This document shows, in pieces, positions 1 to 8,692 of a DNA stretch of 64,000 nt. The notes beneath the pieces were generated by a model that had not been told where the DNA came from, ran no database searches, and saw nothing but the letters and a program-made list of their open reading frames with translations. Made by a program: the position numbers and the translations under genes. Location of the stretch: assembly GCF_007109225.1 (NCBI RefSeq), contig NZ_VJZK01000001.1, positions 516,731 through 580,730 of the forward strand, read 5' to 3'. How positions within the stretch are numbered: position 1 is the stretch's first letter; the number at the start of each line of letters is the position of its first letter. Source of the DNA: Flavobacterium sp. GT3R68. GTDB taxonomy: Bacteria > Bacteroidota > Bacteroidia > Flavobacteriales > Flavobacteriaceae.

Positions 1-65
1 TGGATTTAATTTGTGTGATTACCGCAATATTTGTGGCAAGTTGGTTTTTTTAAGGAAGTGTAAAA

Positions 66-224
66 ATGAACTTATTGCATACTTTAATAAATCATTTCGT
101 TGGGAATTTTGCCATGTGGCTATATTATTGAGGCCGATAATCTATTGATGAAATTGTTTCGATTCTAGGATTGATTATAATTATTTTAGCATTTATTCTT
201 TTTTTAATTTTCAATAACAAATAA
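66..224 (+). pseudogene. Possible decayed small membrane protein frame
   Basis: One frame reads MNLLHTLINHFVG..., hits stops at 129-131 and 138-140, then continues as a strongly hydrophobic stretch (IVSILGLIIIILAFILF) that ends at 222-224. The second half has the character of a single membrane helix. The whole length is near that of the small one- or two-helix membrane proteins common in Flavobacterium. A second hydrophobic tail (DLICVITAIFVASWFF) ends at 51-53 in the same frame and may be the end of another small membrane protein cut by the window edge. There is no homology evidence; chance AT-rich reading is possible. Confidence 0.2.
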
Positions 225-255
225 TTATAAAAAAAGAGACCTAATTTATTTAAAT

Positions 256-708
256 ATGAAGAATATATTTAATCCGGAAAATAACAAGGAATTAATGGAA
301 AGATTACAGAAATTATCTCCTGATTCCCAAAAGCAATGGGGAAAAATGACCGTTTCCCAAATGCTGCTGCACTGTCAAAAACCTTTGGAAGTAGCAGAAC
401 AAAAGCTAGTAGTAAAAAGAGGTTTTATCAGTTTTCTGTTCGGAAAAATGATGAAGACCAAATTAATCAATAAAGGGGAGAGCTTCACTCAAAACCTGCC
501 AACGGCAAAGGAATTCATAATAGATACAGAGGTTGATTTTGAAAAGGAGAAACAAACCTTAAAGAATATGTTAGAAGATTATGGGTTGCGAGGCGAGAGC
601 GTCATTGTGATGGCGACGCATCCTTTTTTCGGGAACCTGTCCCCGGAGGAATGGGGGATTTTGTTTTACAAACACCTCGATCATCATTTTACTCAATTCA
701 GCGTTTAA
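256..708 (+). CDS. DUF1569-like (DinB-superfamily) protein
   Basis: A 150-residue cytosolic protein without signal peptide or membrane segment. The opening (NKELMERLQKLSPDSQKQWGKMTVSQMLLHCQ) resembles the DUF1569 group of the DinB/YfiT four-helix-bundle superfamily, where a conserved His after the M-x-Q-M-L-x-H pattern helps bind a metal. The second half, FFGNLSPEEWGILFYKHLDHHFTQF, supplies the C-terminal W and HxxHH signature. The biochemical role of DUF1569 proteins is unknown. The gene stands alone, with a convergent T9SS gene downstream and a shared bidirectional terminator between them. The family call is recalled from sequence pattern, not searched. Confidence 0.75.
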   Translation: MKNIFNPENNKELMERLQKLSPDSQKQWGKMTVSQMLLHCQKPLEVAEQKLVVKRGFISFLFGKMMKTKLINKGESFTQNLPTAKEFIIDTEVDFEKEKQTLKNMLEDYGLRGESVIVMATHPFFGNLSPEEWGILFYKHLDHHFTQFSV

Positions 709-712
709 TAAA

Positions 713-738
713 AAAGCCTCACATTTCTGTGAGGCTTT
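713..738. terminator. Bidirectional terminator hairpin
   Basis: A perfect 10-bp stem (AAGCCTCACA at 714-723, its complement at 728-737) with loop TTTC, an A-run before and T-rich sequence after. It sits between the convergent DUF1569-like gene and the delta-60 gene. The 26-base core is the exact reverse complement of the hairpin at 4567-4592. Confidence 0.85.
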
Positions 739-808
739 ACTTTTTCAATTATTTTTTTATTTTGAAGATTTATGAGAATAGGGAATTTCTAGCTTAAAAT
801 CGATTTCT

Positions 809-3800
809 TTATTCTTTGATGAACTTCCTGGATAAAACAGCTTCATTATTATGTAATATAATTATGTAAAAACCATTTGTCAAATTGCTTACATTTATAG
901 TGTTGCCAGAGACTATGTTTTCGACTACTTTTTTACCAATTAAGTCGTAAATCTCGTATTTATGAATGTTCGTTTCAGTTGAAGTAAAATGTAATAAATC
1001 TTTTACTGGATTAGGATATAAGACAAGTAATTTTTTTTCATATGTATTAATCGATGTAGAAAGCGTAGTAATATTTCCCATTAACCGAACAAGTCGATTG
1101 GATATTTGCGTTTTATATAATGTAAAATCTCCTCCAACTAAAATTTTTCCATCGGTTTGTAAGACTATTGCATTAACAACATTGTCAAATCCTGTTGCCG
1201 TATTAAATGTTGCATCTTTAGTACCATCATTATTTAATCGTATCAGACTTTTAGAAGCAATTCCATTATAAGTAGTGAAAAAGCCGCCAACTAAAATTTT
1301 TCCATCGCTTTGTATCGCTATTGATTTGATGATATTGTCAAATCCTGTCCCAATATTAAAAAGAGAATCTATACTACCATCATTATTTAGTCGTATCAAT
1401 TTGTTTGCAGGGACTCCATTATAAGTACTAAAAATGCCGCCCATTAGAATTTTCCCATTAGATTGGGAAATAATTGTGTTAACTAAACCATTAAGACCTG
1501 TTCCTGTATCAAAAGAGGTATCTATACCACCATCGTTGTTTAATCTGATTAATCTGTTTTTTGTGACTCCATTATACGTAGTGAAATCACCTCCTACCAA
1601 AATTTTTCCGTCCGTTTGAAGGGTTATTGTATTTAACAAATTATTAAAACCTGCTCCTGTGTTAAAGGTTGTATCTATACTACCATTGCTGTTTAATCGT
1701 ATTATTCTATTTACTGCTGTGCCATTATAGGAGGTAAAATAACCTCCAACTAAAATTTTCCCGTCATTTTGTAAGGAAATTGCAGATACAGAGTTATTAA
1801 ATCCTGTTCCTACATTAAATGCAGGGTCAACAATACCATTACCGTTTAATCGGATTATTCTGTTAGTGATGATTCCATTAAAATTTGTAAAATCACCTCC
1901 AGCTAAAATTTTTCCGTCTGGCTGTAGGACTATTGTCTTTAAACTGTAATTAAAGCCGGATTCAGTATTAAATGAAGTGTCAATATTAGCATTATTGTTT
2001 AGTCTTATCAGCCTATTTGTGGTAGCTCCATTATAAGCTGTATAATCACCACTTGCTAAAATTTTTCCATCCGGCTGTAAAGCTATTGCATTTACGGAGT
2101 TGTTAAAACCTGTTGATGAATTAAAAAAAGTATCAGGATTGCCATTACTATCGAGTTTTATTATTCTATTGTTAGGCGTACCATTATTATATCGTAAGAA
2201 AGAACCGCCAACTACAATTCCGCCATCTGATTGTAGGTTTAATGTGTTTACCACTGTATCTGCCATATACCCACCATCAAATCCACTAATAGTTGAATTA
2301 AAGCTCATATCATGGCTTCCATTGCTATTTAATCTTATTATCTTCTGAGAAACCAAGTTATTGTAGGTATAAAAATCACCACCTACAAAAATTTTGCCAT
2401 CTGGTTGTAAGGTCATTGTAATTACAGAAGAATCAAAAGCTGTTGCTCCTATTATAAACGAAGGGTCAATACTTCCATCATTATTTAATCTGATGATACG
2501 TCCTGCGGAAATGCCTTTGTAAGTGGTAAACCCTCCTCCGGCCAAAATTTTCCCATCGGGTTGCACAACTATTGATAATATTCCATAATTAAATCCTGTT
2601 CCTACAACAAAGGACGTGTCTATACTGCCGTCATTATTTAATCGTATAATTTTATTTGCAGTAGTACTGTTATAGATAGTAAAGTTACCCCCTATTAATA
2701 TTTTGCCATCAGGTTGCACAACTATTGATAATATTTCATAATTAAATCCTGTTCCTACAACAAAGGTTGGGTCTATACTGCCATTGCTATTTAATCGTAT
2801 AATTTTATTTGCTGTGATACCGTTGTATGCAGTAAAATTACCACCTATTACTATTTTTCCATCCGATTGGAGGGCTATTGTCCTAACTTTTGTAATCAAA
2901 TAAGGTCCGGCAAAACCAGTTCCGGAATTAAAAGTGGTATCTATACTTCCGTCATTATTAAGTCTTATTATGCCCTTTGAGGGGGAGCCATTATAATTAG
3001 TAAATTCACCACAGGCTATAATTTTTCCGTCTGGTTGTATAGCTATTGCAGTTATTTCGTAATTAAATCCTGGTCCTGTATTAAAAGAAGGGTCGATGCT
3101 GCCATTACTATTTAGTCTGATTAATTTTCCAGCTATCGTACTGTTATAAGAATCAAATCTACCGCCCATCAAAATTTTTCCATCTTGTTGTTGGGCTGAC
3201 GTTTTTACAATGCTGTTAAACCCTTTGCCTGTATTAAAGTTAGGGTCTTTACTGCCATCATTGTGCAATTTGATTATGCAAAGATTATCATAACCATCAT
3301 ATTCACCCATACCACCTCCTGATATAATGCTACCATCAGGCTGAACTGTTAAGGTATCTACAGTTCCATTAAAACCTTTCCCAATATTAAAAGAGGTATC
3401 TATACTCCCGTCATTATTAAATCTTATTATATTTTTAAATGAATTACCGTTATAAGAATCAAATTGCCCTCCTGCTAAAATTTTACCATCTGCTTGGATA
3501 ACTATTTTTTCTAAAATATCATTAAATCCATTAAATCCTGTTGTAATAAATGTGGGGTCAATAGTACCATCATTATTTAACCGTATGATTCTATTTGCTG
3601 TCGTTCCATTATAAGTAGTAAATTCTCCTCCAACTAGAATTTTACTGTCTGGTTGCAGAGCTAATGTTTTAACAAAAGTGTTTGAGCCTGTTCCAGTATT
3701 AAATGAGAGGTCTTTAGTGCCATCACTGTTTAATCGTATAATTCTATTAGAAGTTGTGCCTTGATAGGTCGTAAAATCACCTCCTACCAAAATTTTACCG

Positions 3801-4426
3801 TCTGGCTGCAAAACAATTGTTTGTACAGTTTTATTAAAGCCTGTTCCTATATTAAATGAGGTGTCTATGCTACCATCACTATTTAATCGTATTATTCTTT
3901 TAGAAGAAACACCTTTGTAATAAGTAAAATCACCTCCCACTAAGATTTTCCCATCAGGCTGAACAACTAAGGCAACTACGGCCTTAATAATAATAACACC
4001 TGCAGTATCTTTAAAACCTGTTCCTACAATAAAAGACGGATCAACAGTACCATTGTTATTTAATCTCACGATTCCTTTAGCAGTATAGTCGAAATCACCG
4101 GCAGCTAAAATTTTCCCATCACTTTGTTGAGTAATTGCATATACATTAGTAAGCTCATTTAGTAAGAACGAATCGTCTTTACTCCCATCCATATTCAATC
4201 GGATCAATCCACGGGCAGTTAAATTATTGTATTTACTAAATTGACCTCCAGCTAAAATTTTGCCGTCTGATTGGATAAAAATTGAATAGACATGATTATT
4301 CGTAAAACCGATGAGAGCACTTGATGGTATAGTTGAATAAAAACTTGGATCTAATGATGCTGAATCTTGGGCAAAACCAATAAGACTAAAAAGTAAAAAG
4401 CAAAATAGATGTAGTTTTTTTATCAT
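809..4426 (-). CDS. Delta-60 repeat protein with T9SS sorting domain
   Basis: A 1205-residue secreted protein. A Sec signal peptide (MIKKLHLFCFLLFSLIGFAQ) is followed by about 21 tandem repeats of 50-57 residues, each with the pattern QxDGKILxGGxFTxYNG...NRIIRLNxDGSIDxSFNxGTGF. This is the delta-60 repeat, thought to form beta-propeller-like blades. The last ~75 residues (from YPNPVKDLLHF to KFIKE) are a type A T9SS sorting domain, so the product should cross the outer membrane and be released or surface-anchored. Function of delta-60 proteins is unknown; adhesion or polymer binding is only a guess. Repeats are also visible in DNA, making copy number prone to change by slippage. Terminator-like hairpins flank the gene on both sides. 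Confidence 0.9.
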   Translation of the reverse strand: MIKKLHLFCFLLFSLIGFAQDSASLDPSFYSTIPSSALIGFTNNHVYSIFIQSDGKILAGGQFSKYNNLTARGLIRLNMDGSKDDSFLLNELTNVYAITQQSDGKILAAGDFDYTAKGIVRLNNNGTVDPSFIVGTGFKDTAGVIIIKAVVALVVQPDGKILVGGDFTYYKGVSSKRIIRLNSDGSIDTSFNIGTGFNKTVQTIVLQPDGKILVGGDFTTYQGTTSNRIIRLNSDGTKDLSFNTGTGSNTFVKTLALQPDSKILVGGEFTTYNGTTANRIIRLNNDGTIDPTFITTGFNGFNDILEKIVIQADGKILAGGQFDSYNGNSFKNIIRFNNDGSIDTSFNIGKGFNGTVDTLTVQPDGSIISGGGMGEYDGYDNLCIIKLHNDGSKDPNFNTGKGFNSIVKTSAQQQDGKILMGGRFDSYNSTIAGKLIRLNSNGSIDPSFNTGPGFNYEITAIAIQPDGKIIACGEFTNYNGSPSKGIIRLNNDGSIDTTFNSGTGFAGPYLITKVRTIALQSDGKIVIGGNFTAYNGITANKIIRLNSNGSIDPTFVVGTGFNYEILSIVVQPDGKILIGGNFTIYNSTTANKIIRLNNDGSIDTSFVVGTGFNYGILSIVVQPDGKILAGGGFTTYKGISAGRIIRLNNDGSIDPSFIIGATAFDSSVITMTLQPDGKIFVGGDFYTYNNLVSQKIIRLNSNGSHDMSFNSTISGFDGGYMADTVVNTLNLQSDGGIVVGGSFLRYNNGTPNNRIIKLDSNGNPDTFFNSSTGFNNSVNAIALQPDGKILASGDYTAYNGATTNRLIRLNNNANIDTSFNTESGFNYSLKTIVLQPDGKILAGGDFTNFNGIITNRIIRLNGNGIVDPAFNVGTGFNNSVSAISLQNDGKILVGGYFTSYNGTAVNRIIRLNSNGSIDTTFNTGAGFNNLLNTITLQTDGKILVGGDFTTYNGVTKNRLIRLNNDGGIDTSFDTGTGLNGLVNTIISQSNGKILMGGIFSTYNGVPANKLIRLNNDGSIDSLFNIGTGFDNIIKSIAIQSDGKILVGGFFTTYNGIASKSLIRLNNDGTKDATFNTATGFDNVVNAIVLQTDGKILVGGDFTLYKTQISNRLVRLMGNITTLSTSINTYEKKLLVLYPNPVKDLLHFTSTETNIHKYEIYDLIGKKVVENIVSGNTINVSNLTNGFYIIILHNNEAVLSRKFIKE

Positions 4427-4495
4427 GATCTGAGATTTTTTATAAAAGTATATGTTTTTTATGTACTATATGAAATTCTGATTAAGAATTTTATA

Positions 4496-4536
4496 GTAAT
4501 CACCTCCGTTGATTACGAATGACCGAAGCAGTCATT
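4496..4536 (-). promoter_or_regulatory. Two adjacent 7-nt-loop hairpins upstream of the delta-60 gene
   Basis: Two perfect dyads lie one base apart. The first has arms GTAATCA (4496-4502) and TGATTAC (4510-4516); the second has arms AATGAC (4518-4523) and GTCATT (4531-4536). Both have 7-nt loops. Read on the minus strand the first carries GGAGGTGAT, complementary to the usual 16S rRNA tail, but about 70 nt from the start codon. They could be leader structures or operator dyads. No clear TAnnTTTG promoter was seen here. Confidence 0.4.
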
Positions 4537-4566
4537 TAAAGACTAAAGAAATTTTGAAAATCAAAA

Positions 4567-4592
4567 AAAGCCTCACAGAAATGTGAGGCTTT
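4567..4592. terminator. Terminator hairpin behind the sortilin-like gene
   Basis: A 10-bp perfect stem (4568-4577 and 4582-4591, loop GAAA) lies 23 nt after the stop of the minus-strand gene ending at 4615. A/T runs on both sides allow termination in either direction. The 26-base core is the inverted copy of 713-738. Confidence 0.85.
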
Positions 4593-4614
4593 AATTTTTA
4601 GTTTAAAAGAAAGA

Positions 4615-7600
4615 TTATTTCTTAATGAATTTCTTCGTAATTGTTTTTTGACCATCGTTCACTTCGAAAATGTATGTTCCGATGCCTAATTTGCTAACAT
4701 TTATAACATTATTGGATACTTTCCCAGAAGCAACTTCTTGTCCTAAATAGTTGATGATTCTAAAAGAAACAACTCTGTTATCGACCATGGCAACATTCAA
4801 CAGATCACCTACCGGGTTTGGATACATGGCAAAATCAAAGAGATTGGTTTCATTGCCCAGTTCTCCTGCTATGGTTGTAGTGGAAGCTGCGATTGCTCCG
4901 CCAATATTTACCGTATAGTCTTCCACTTCCCCATAAGAGAACGTTTCACAGGCAGTTGGTGCTGCATTGTATTTCATGGAAACTCTCATTCTGGTTGTTC
5001 CGGATAAGGCTGAAGTTGGAACGGTAAACGAGTATGAAAGATTGCTGCTCAAAGAAGAAGATCCTGCCACTATTTGTTCGGTGGTTTCGAAAGTTCCGTT
5101 CTTGTTGAAATCAATCCAAACAGCCCAAAATTCGGTATATGCGGAAACACTAAATCCGGCGCTTATCACAATTGTATTGGATCCATAAGGAAGATTTCCT
5201 GTCAGACTGGTAAAGTTTCCATAACCGGCATTTGCACCAGTTGTATTTGCAATTCCACCAATTCCAACGTAATCGATGAATTCATCAGCCGCACTGTTTC
5301 CATTACTGGCACAATAAGTTACAGTAATTCCTGATGTAGTTACGCTCACTACATTACTGGAAGCAGAAGTATTTCCGGCTGCATCTTTTGCCTTCACAGA
5401 AAAAGTATATGCAGTAGCTGCAGTCAATCCTGTAACACCGTATGTAGTTCCTGTAACCGAACCTTTAAAAGTAGCTCCCTGATATACATCATATCCGGTA
5501 ACCCCCACATTATCAGTGGAAGCGGTCCATGACAGATTTGTTGTAGTGGTTGTAGTTCCTGAAGCTGCCAAATTAGTTGGTACAGTTGGGGCTTGACCAT
5601 CTCCCGTGATAAGGTTAACTGCATAATCTTCTACTTCTCCATAAGGGAACATTTCACAAGGGGTAGCAATGCCATTATATTTCAAGGACACTCTCATTCT
5701 TGATAAACCAGAAATAGCGCTATTCGGAACTATAAAAGACCCTGAAACCGGAGTATTTGCTGAAGCTGCGATACTCCATACCAATTCGCCTGCATCATCA
5801 AAATCTTTATCTCCATTTAAGTCAATCCACACGGCACAACCTTCCGCATAAGCAGAGCCTGTCCATGTTGGTGTAACCGTAATGGTTGAAGAAGCTCCTT
5901 TTGTTAGATTGGTTGAAATAGCGGTAAAATCACTATAGCCAGTTCCTCCGGTAGAGGCGTTATTGATGGTGCCCAATTGTACTCTTCCTATGTATTCATC
6001 AGCAACGCTGTTTCCTTTTGAAGCACAATAAGCAGCTACAACTGCAGTTGTAGTAATGGCAGCGGTATTACTTGCGGTTGATAAATTTCCGGCGGCATCT
6101 TTTGCTTTAACTGTAAAACTATAGGCTGTGCTGGCTGCTAATCCCGTAACGGTATAAGTTGTTGTTGCAACAGTTGTTACTAAAGTTGTTCCGTTGTAAA
6201 CATTATATCCTGTTACCCCTACGTTATCAGTGGAAGCTGTCCATAATAAGTTGGTCGTTGTAGATGTAGTTCCTGAAGCAGCTAAACTGGTTGGTGCAGT
6301 TGGTGCCTGATTATCTATCACAGAAGTGATGGAAGCTCTCCAAATTCCTCTTCCATAAGTGGCAGCGGTAATGTTGTTGTCTACATAATTGATTTCTAAA
6401 TCTGTTACGGAAACGTTAGGTAAATTTGTGTCAAAAGGTTCCCAAGCCGTTAAGGTATCATCTTTATAATATACACCAAGAGTAGTTCCCACATACAAAG
6501 GATTTGCAGAATTTTGAGCCTGATGCGCAATTACATTTTTCCCGATTGCGGGAAGACCATTACTTATGCTGGTAAATATAGTTCCTCCATTATTTGATTG
6601 GTAAACCAAACCACCAGTTCCCTGAGTGATTGCATATATAATGGAACTATTGGAAGAGTGGACGAGTATATTATTAACAGTTGTCGGGAACGTATAAACT
6701 TCCGTAAAAACATTCCCTTTGTCGGTACTTTTATACAACTTAGAACCATCAGAAACATACATAATGTTGTTGTTTGAAGGATCTATAATCACATTTTCAA
6801 CATTACTGGTGAATGTGGTAGAACTACCAACCCAAGAGGTTCCATTCAATCTGTAAACTTTTGTATAGCCGCCAAAAACTTCTCCCAGCGAGTTAATAGC
6901 TAATGGTGTTACCCAGTTTCCATTGGCAGGGCCTGCTACTTCTGATGTTAAACTATTACCAGCATCAGTTGTTATATACAAACTAGATCCATATTGAATA
7001 TATCCATAATATTTGCTGCTGTTGGCAGGATCTACTCCGGTATCCATTCCGTCAGCGCCATAGTAATTTTTCCATTGATTATTGCTGTAGGCATGTCCGC
7101 CATTATCTTGCAATCCACCCACCATATTTCCGGATGATTGTTTAGAAACGGCGATTTTATAAAACTGGCTAATTTGCAATCCTGCTGTTAAACTGGTAAA
7201 ATTAGTTCCGGTATCAGAAGAAACATATACACCTCCGTCACTTCCACAATATAATTTATCACCATAATATCTCAAAAAGTGAATGTCAGCATGTGTATAA
7301 GCAGCTGCAGTAGGGGAACTCCAGTTGTTTACTTTTGTGAATGAAGTTCCGCCATTAATAGTTTTCCAAATATTCAGACAGCCGGTAAATACCACCTCTG
7401 CATTGGTTCGGGATACTGCTAATGCCATATCATAAAAAGCTTGAGTAGATTCGAAAATATCCGTTGTAGCACTGGATTTTGTAAATGAAGCTCCACTATT
7501 GATAGAGCGATATAGCCCTTGGAAGCCATTTGATGTATTGGCGCTCAGCACATATACATAAGCTGAATTAGCCGGTGTTACATCAATAACCAAACGACTT

Positions 7601-8568
7601 GAACTTGCCGGTAACCCCGAAGTTACTGTAGTAAAAATAGAACCTCCGTCAGTTGATTTGTAAAAAGAAGAAGAGCTTACAGCATATATAGTGTTTGGGT
7701 CTCCGGGTTTTAATTTAATGTCTTTAATGTTACCACTTAAAACATTTGTCCAGGATACGCCGGCATTTAGAGTTTTGTAAAGCCCTGCACTTGTAGCCAC
7801 CCATAAAATATTGGAATTTGTCGGGTGAATATAAATATCGCCGGCCATTGTTGAGGTATTTGCAAAAGATAATCCAGTAGTATTCCAAGTAAGTCCACCG
7901 TCAGTTGACTTTAAAACTCCGATAGAATAGGTATCGCCAGCATCTTTATCTCCAGTGGCGATATAGATAATATTGGAATTCGTTGGATCTGTTACAATTC
8001 CGGAAACACCTATTTGCGGTAGTTGATCAGATAAGGGAATCCAAGTGCTTCCGGCATTCGTAGATTTCCATATTCCTCCTGCGGGAGATCCAACGTAAAT
8101 GGTGCTGGAATTACTTGGATCTACATATACCACATTTACCCTTCCTTGACCGGACGACCATGAACCCGTACCAGTGTGGGTAAACGGCCCAACGGGCTGC
8201 CAGTTGCTCACTTTAGAGAAAGAAGTGTTATTTTTTGAGTTTTTGGATTGTTTTTTACTCCTCCAGGCCGCCCACATCTCTGAAGGGGTAATAAAACTTC
8301 CATCGGGATGCATATTATTTCTCCATTGATATTCCCAACGCATAAAAGGTTTATGCCCGGATCCTTTCTTGTTTTTGTCGTGTGTTGACCAATAGGCCTC
8401 AAATGAAGCTACCATCTCGTTCATCGTAAGTTGTTTTCCTTTTGATTTTGCTGCTGCATCTTTCATCCAGGGGGCATCTGCATTAAACTGTGCGCTCATG
8501 CTGGAGGGCATAAAGACTGTAAAACCTATTACCAGTAAGGTAATTTTTCTAAGTAATTTAATTTTCAT
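4615..8568 (-). CDS. Sortilin-like propeller, FN3 and GEVED T9SS protein
   Basis: A 1317-residue secreted modular protein. Order: signal peptide (about 1-26); a conserved N-terminal region (about 27-115) with ADAPWMKD and FMRWEYQWR; a long region to about 745 with many Asp-box/VPS10-type blades (SxxGGxTW, STNAGSTW, DPSNSSTIYVG); FN3 (about 758-850); GEVED (about 850-988, ending YGEVEDYAVN); a second FN3 and a second GEVED; T9SS type A domain (about 1248-1317, YPNPVGDLLNV...KKFIKK). Propellers of this kind often accompany glycan or protein degradation in Bacteroidota, but the substrate is unknown. A paralogue sharing the first ~750 residues is at 31286-34669. The C-terminal modules are closely related to those of the adjacent M4 protease. 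Confidence 0.92.
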   Translation of the reverse strand: MKIKLLRKITLLVIGFTVFMPSSMSAQFNADAPWMKDAAAKSKGKQLTMNEMVASFEAYWSTHDKNKKGSGHKPFMRWEYQWRNNMHPDGSFITPSEMWAAWRSKKQSKNSKNNTSFSKVSNWQPVGPFTHTGTGSWSSGQGRVNVVYVDPSNSSTIYVGSPAGGIWKSTNAGSTWIPLSDQLPQIGVSGIVTDPTNSNIIYIATGDKDAGDTYSIGVLKSTDGGLTWNTTGLSFANTSTMAGDIYIHPTNSNILWVATSAGLYKTLNAGVSWTNVLSGNIKDIKLKPGDPNTIYAVSSSSFYKSTDGGSIFTTVTSGLPASSSRLVIDVTPANSAYVYVLSANTSNGFQGLYRSINSGASFTKSSATTDIFESTQAFYDMALAVSRTNAEVVFTGCLNIWKTINGGTSFTKVNNWSSPTAAAYTHADIHFLRYYGDKLYCGSDGGVYVSSDTGTNFTSLTAGLQISQFYKIAVSKQSSGNMVGGLQDNGGHAYSNNQWKNYYGADGMDTGVDPANSSKYYGYIQYGSSLYITTDAGNSLTSEVAGPANGNWVTPLAINSLGEVFGGYTKVYRLNGTSWVGSSTTFTSNVENVIIDPSNNNIMYVSDGSKLYKSTDKGNVFTEVYTFPTTVNNILVHSSNSSIIYAITQGTGGLVYQSNNGGTIFTSISNGLPAIGKNVIAHQAQNSANPLYVGTTLGVYYKDDTLTAWEPFDTNLPNVSVTDLEINYVDNNITAATYGRGIWRASITSVIDNQAPTAPTSLAASGTTSTTTNLLWTASTDNVGVTGYNVYNGTTLVTTVATTTYTVTGLAASTAYSFTVKAKDAAGNLSTASNTAAITTTAVVAAYCASKGNSVADEYIGRVQLGTINNASTGGTGYSDFTAISTNLTKGASSTITVTPTWTGSAYAEGCAVWIDLNGDKDFDDAGELVWSIAASANTPVSGSFIVPNSAISGLSRMRVSLKYNGIATPCEMFPYGEVEDYAVNLITGDGQAPTVPTNLAASGTTTTTTNLSWTASTDNVGVTGYDVYQGATFKGSVTGTTYGVTGLTAATAYTFSVKAKDAAGNTSASSNVVSVTTSGITVTYCASNGNSAADEFIDYVGIGGIANTTGANAGYGNFTSLTGNLPYGSNTIVISAGFSVSAYTEFWAVWIDFNKNGTFETTEQIVAGSSSLSSNLSYSFTVPTSALSGTTRMRVSMKYNAAPTACETFSYGEVEDYTVNIGGAIAASTTTIAGELGNETNLFDFAMYPNPVGDLLNVAMVDNRVVSFRIINYLGQEVASGKVSNNVINVSKLGIGTYIFEVNDGQKTITKKFIKK

Positions 8569-8653
8569 TTTGTTTAATTTTTATTTTTGGTTTGGTTAAT
8601 AAATTATTGTTGTATTGTAAGTATGAATGTGGATTTTTTGACTTTAAAAATAA

Positions 8654-8673
8654 AGGCCGCTTAATAGCGACCT
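8654..8673 (-). terminator. Terminator of the M4 protease gene
   Basis: An 8-bp stem (AGGCCGCT and AGCGACCT, one G-U pair, loop TAAT) lies 20 nt past the minus-strand stop at 8693. It is followed on that strand by TTATTTTT. Confidence 0.8.
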
Positions 8674-8692
8674 CTTTTTTTATAGATTAGAA

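Noticed and set aside
809..4426. CRISPR-like array in the repeated DNA
   Set aside because: Units are protein-coding, 150-170 bases long and diverged, without short identical repeats and unique spacers.
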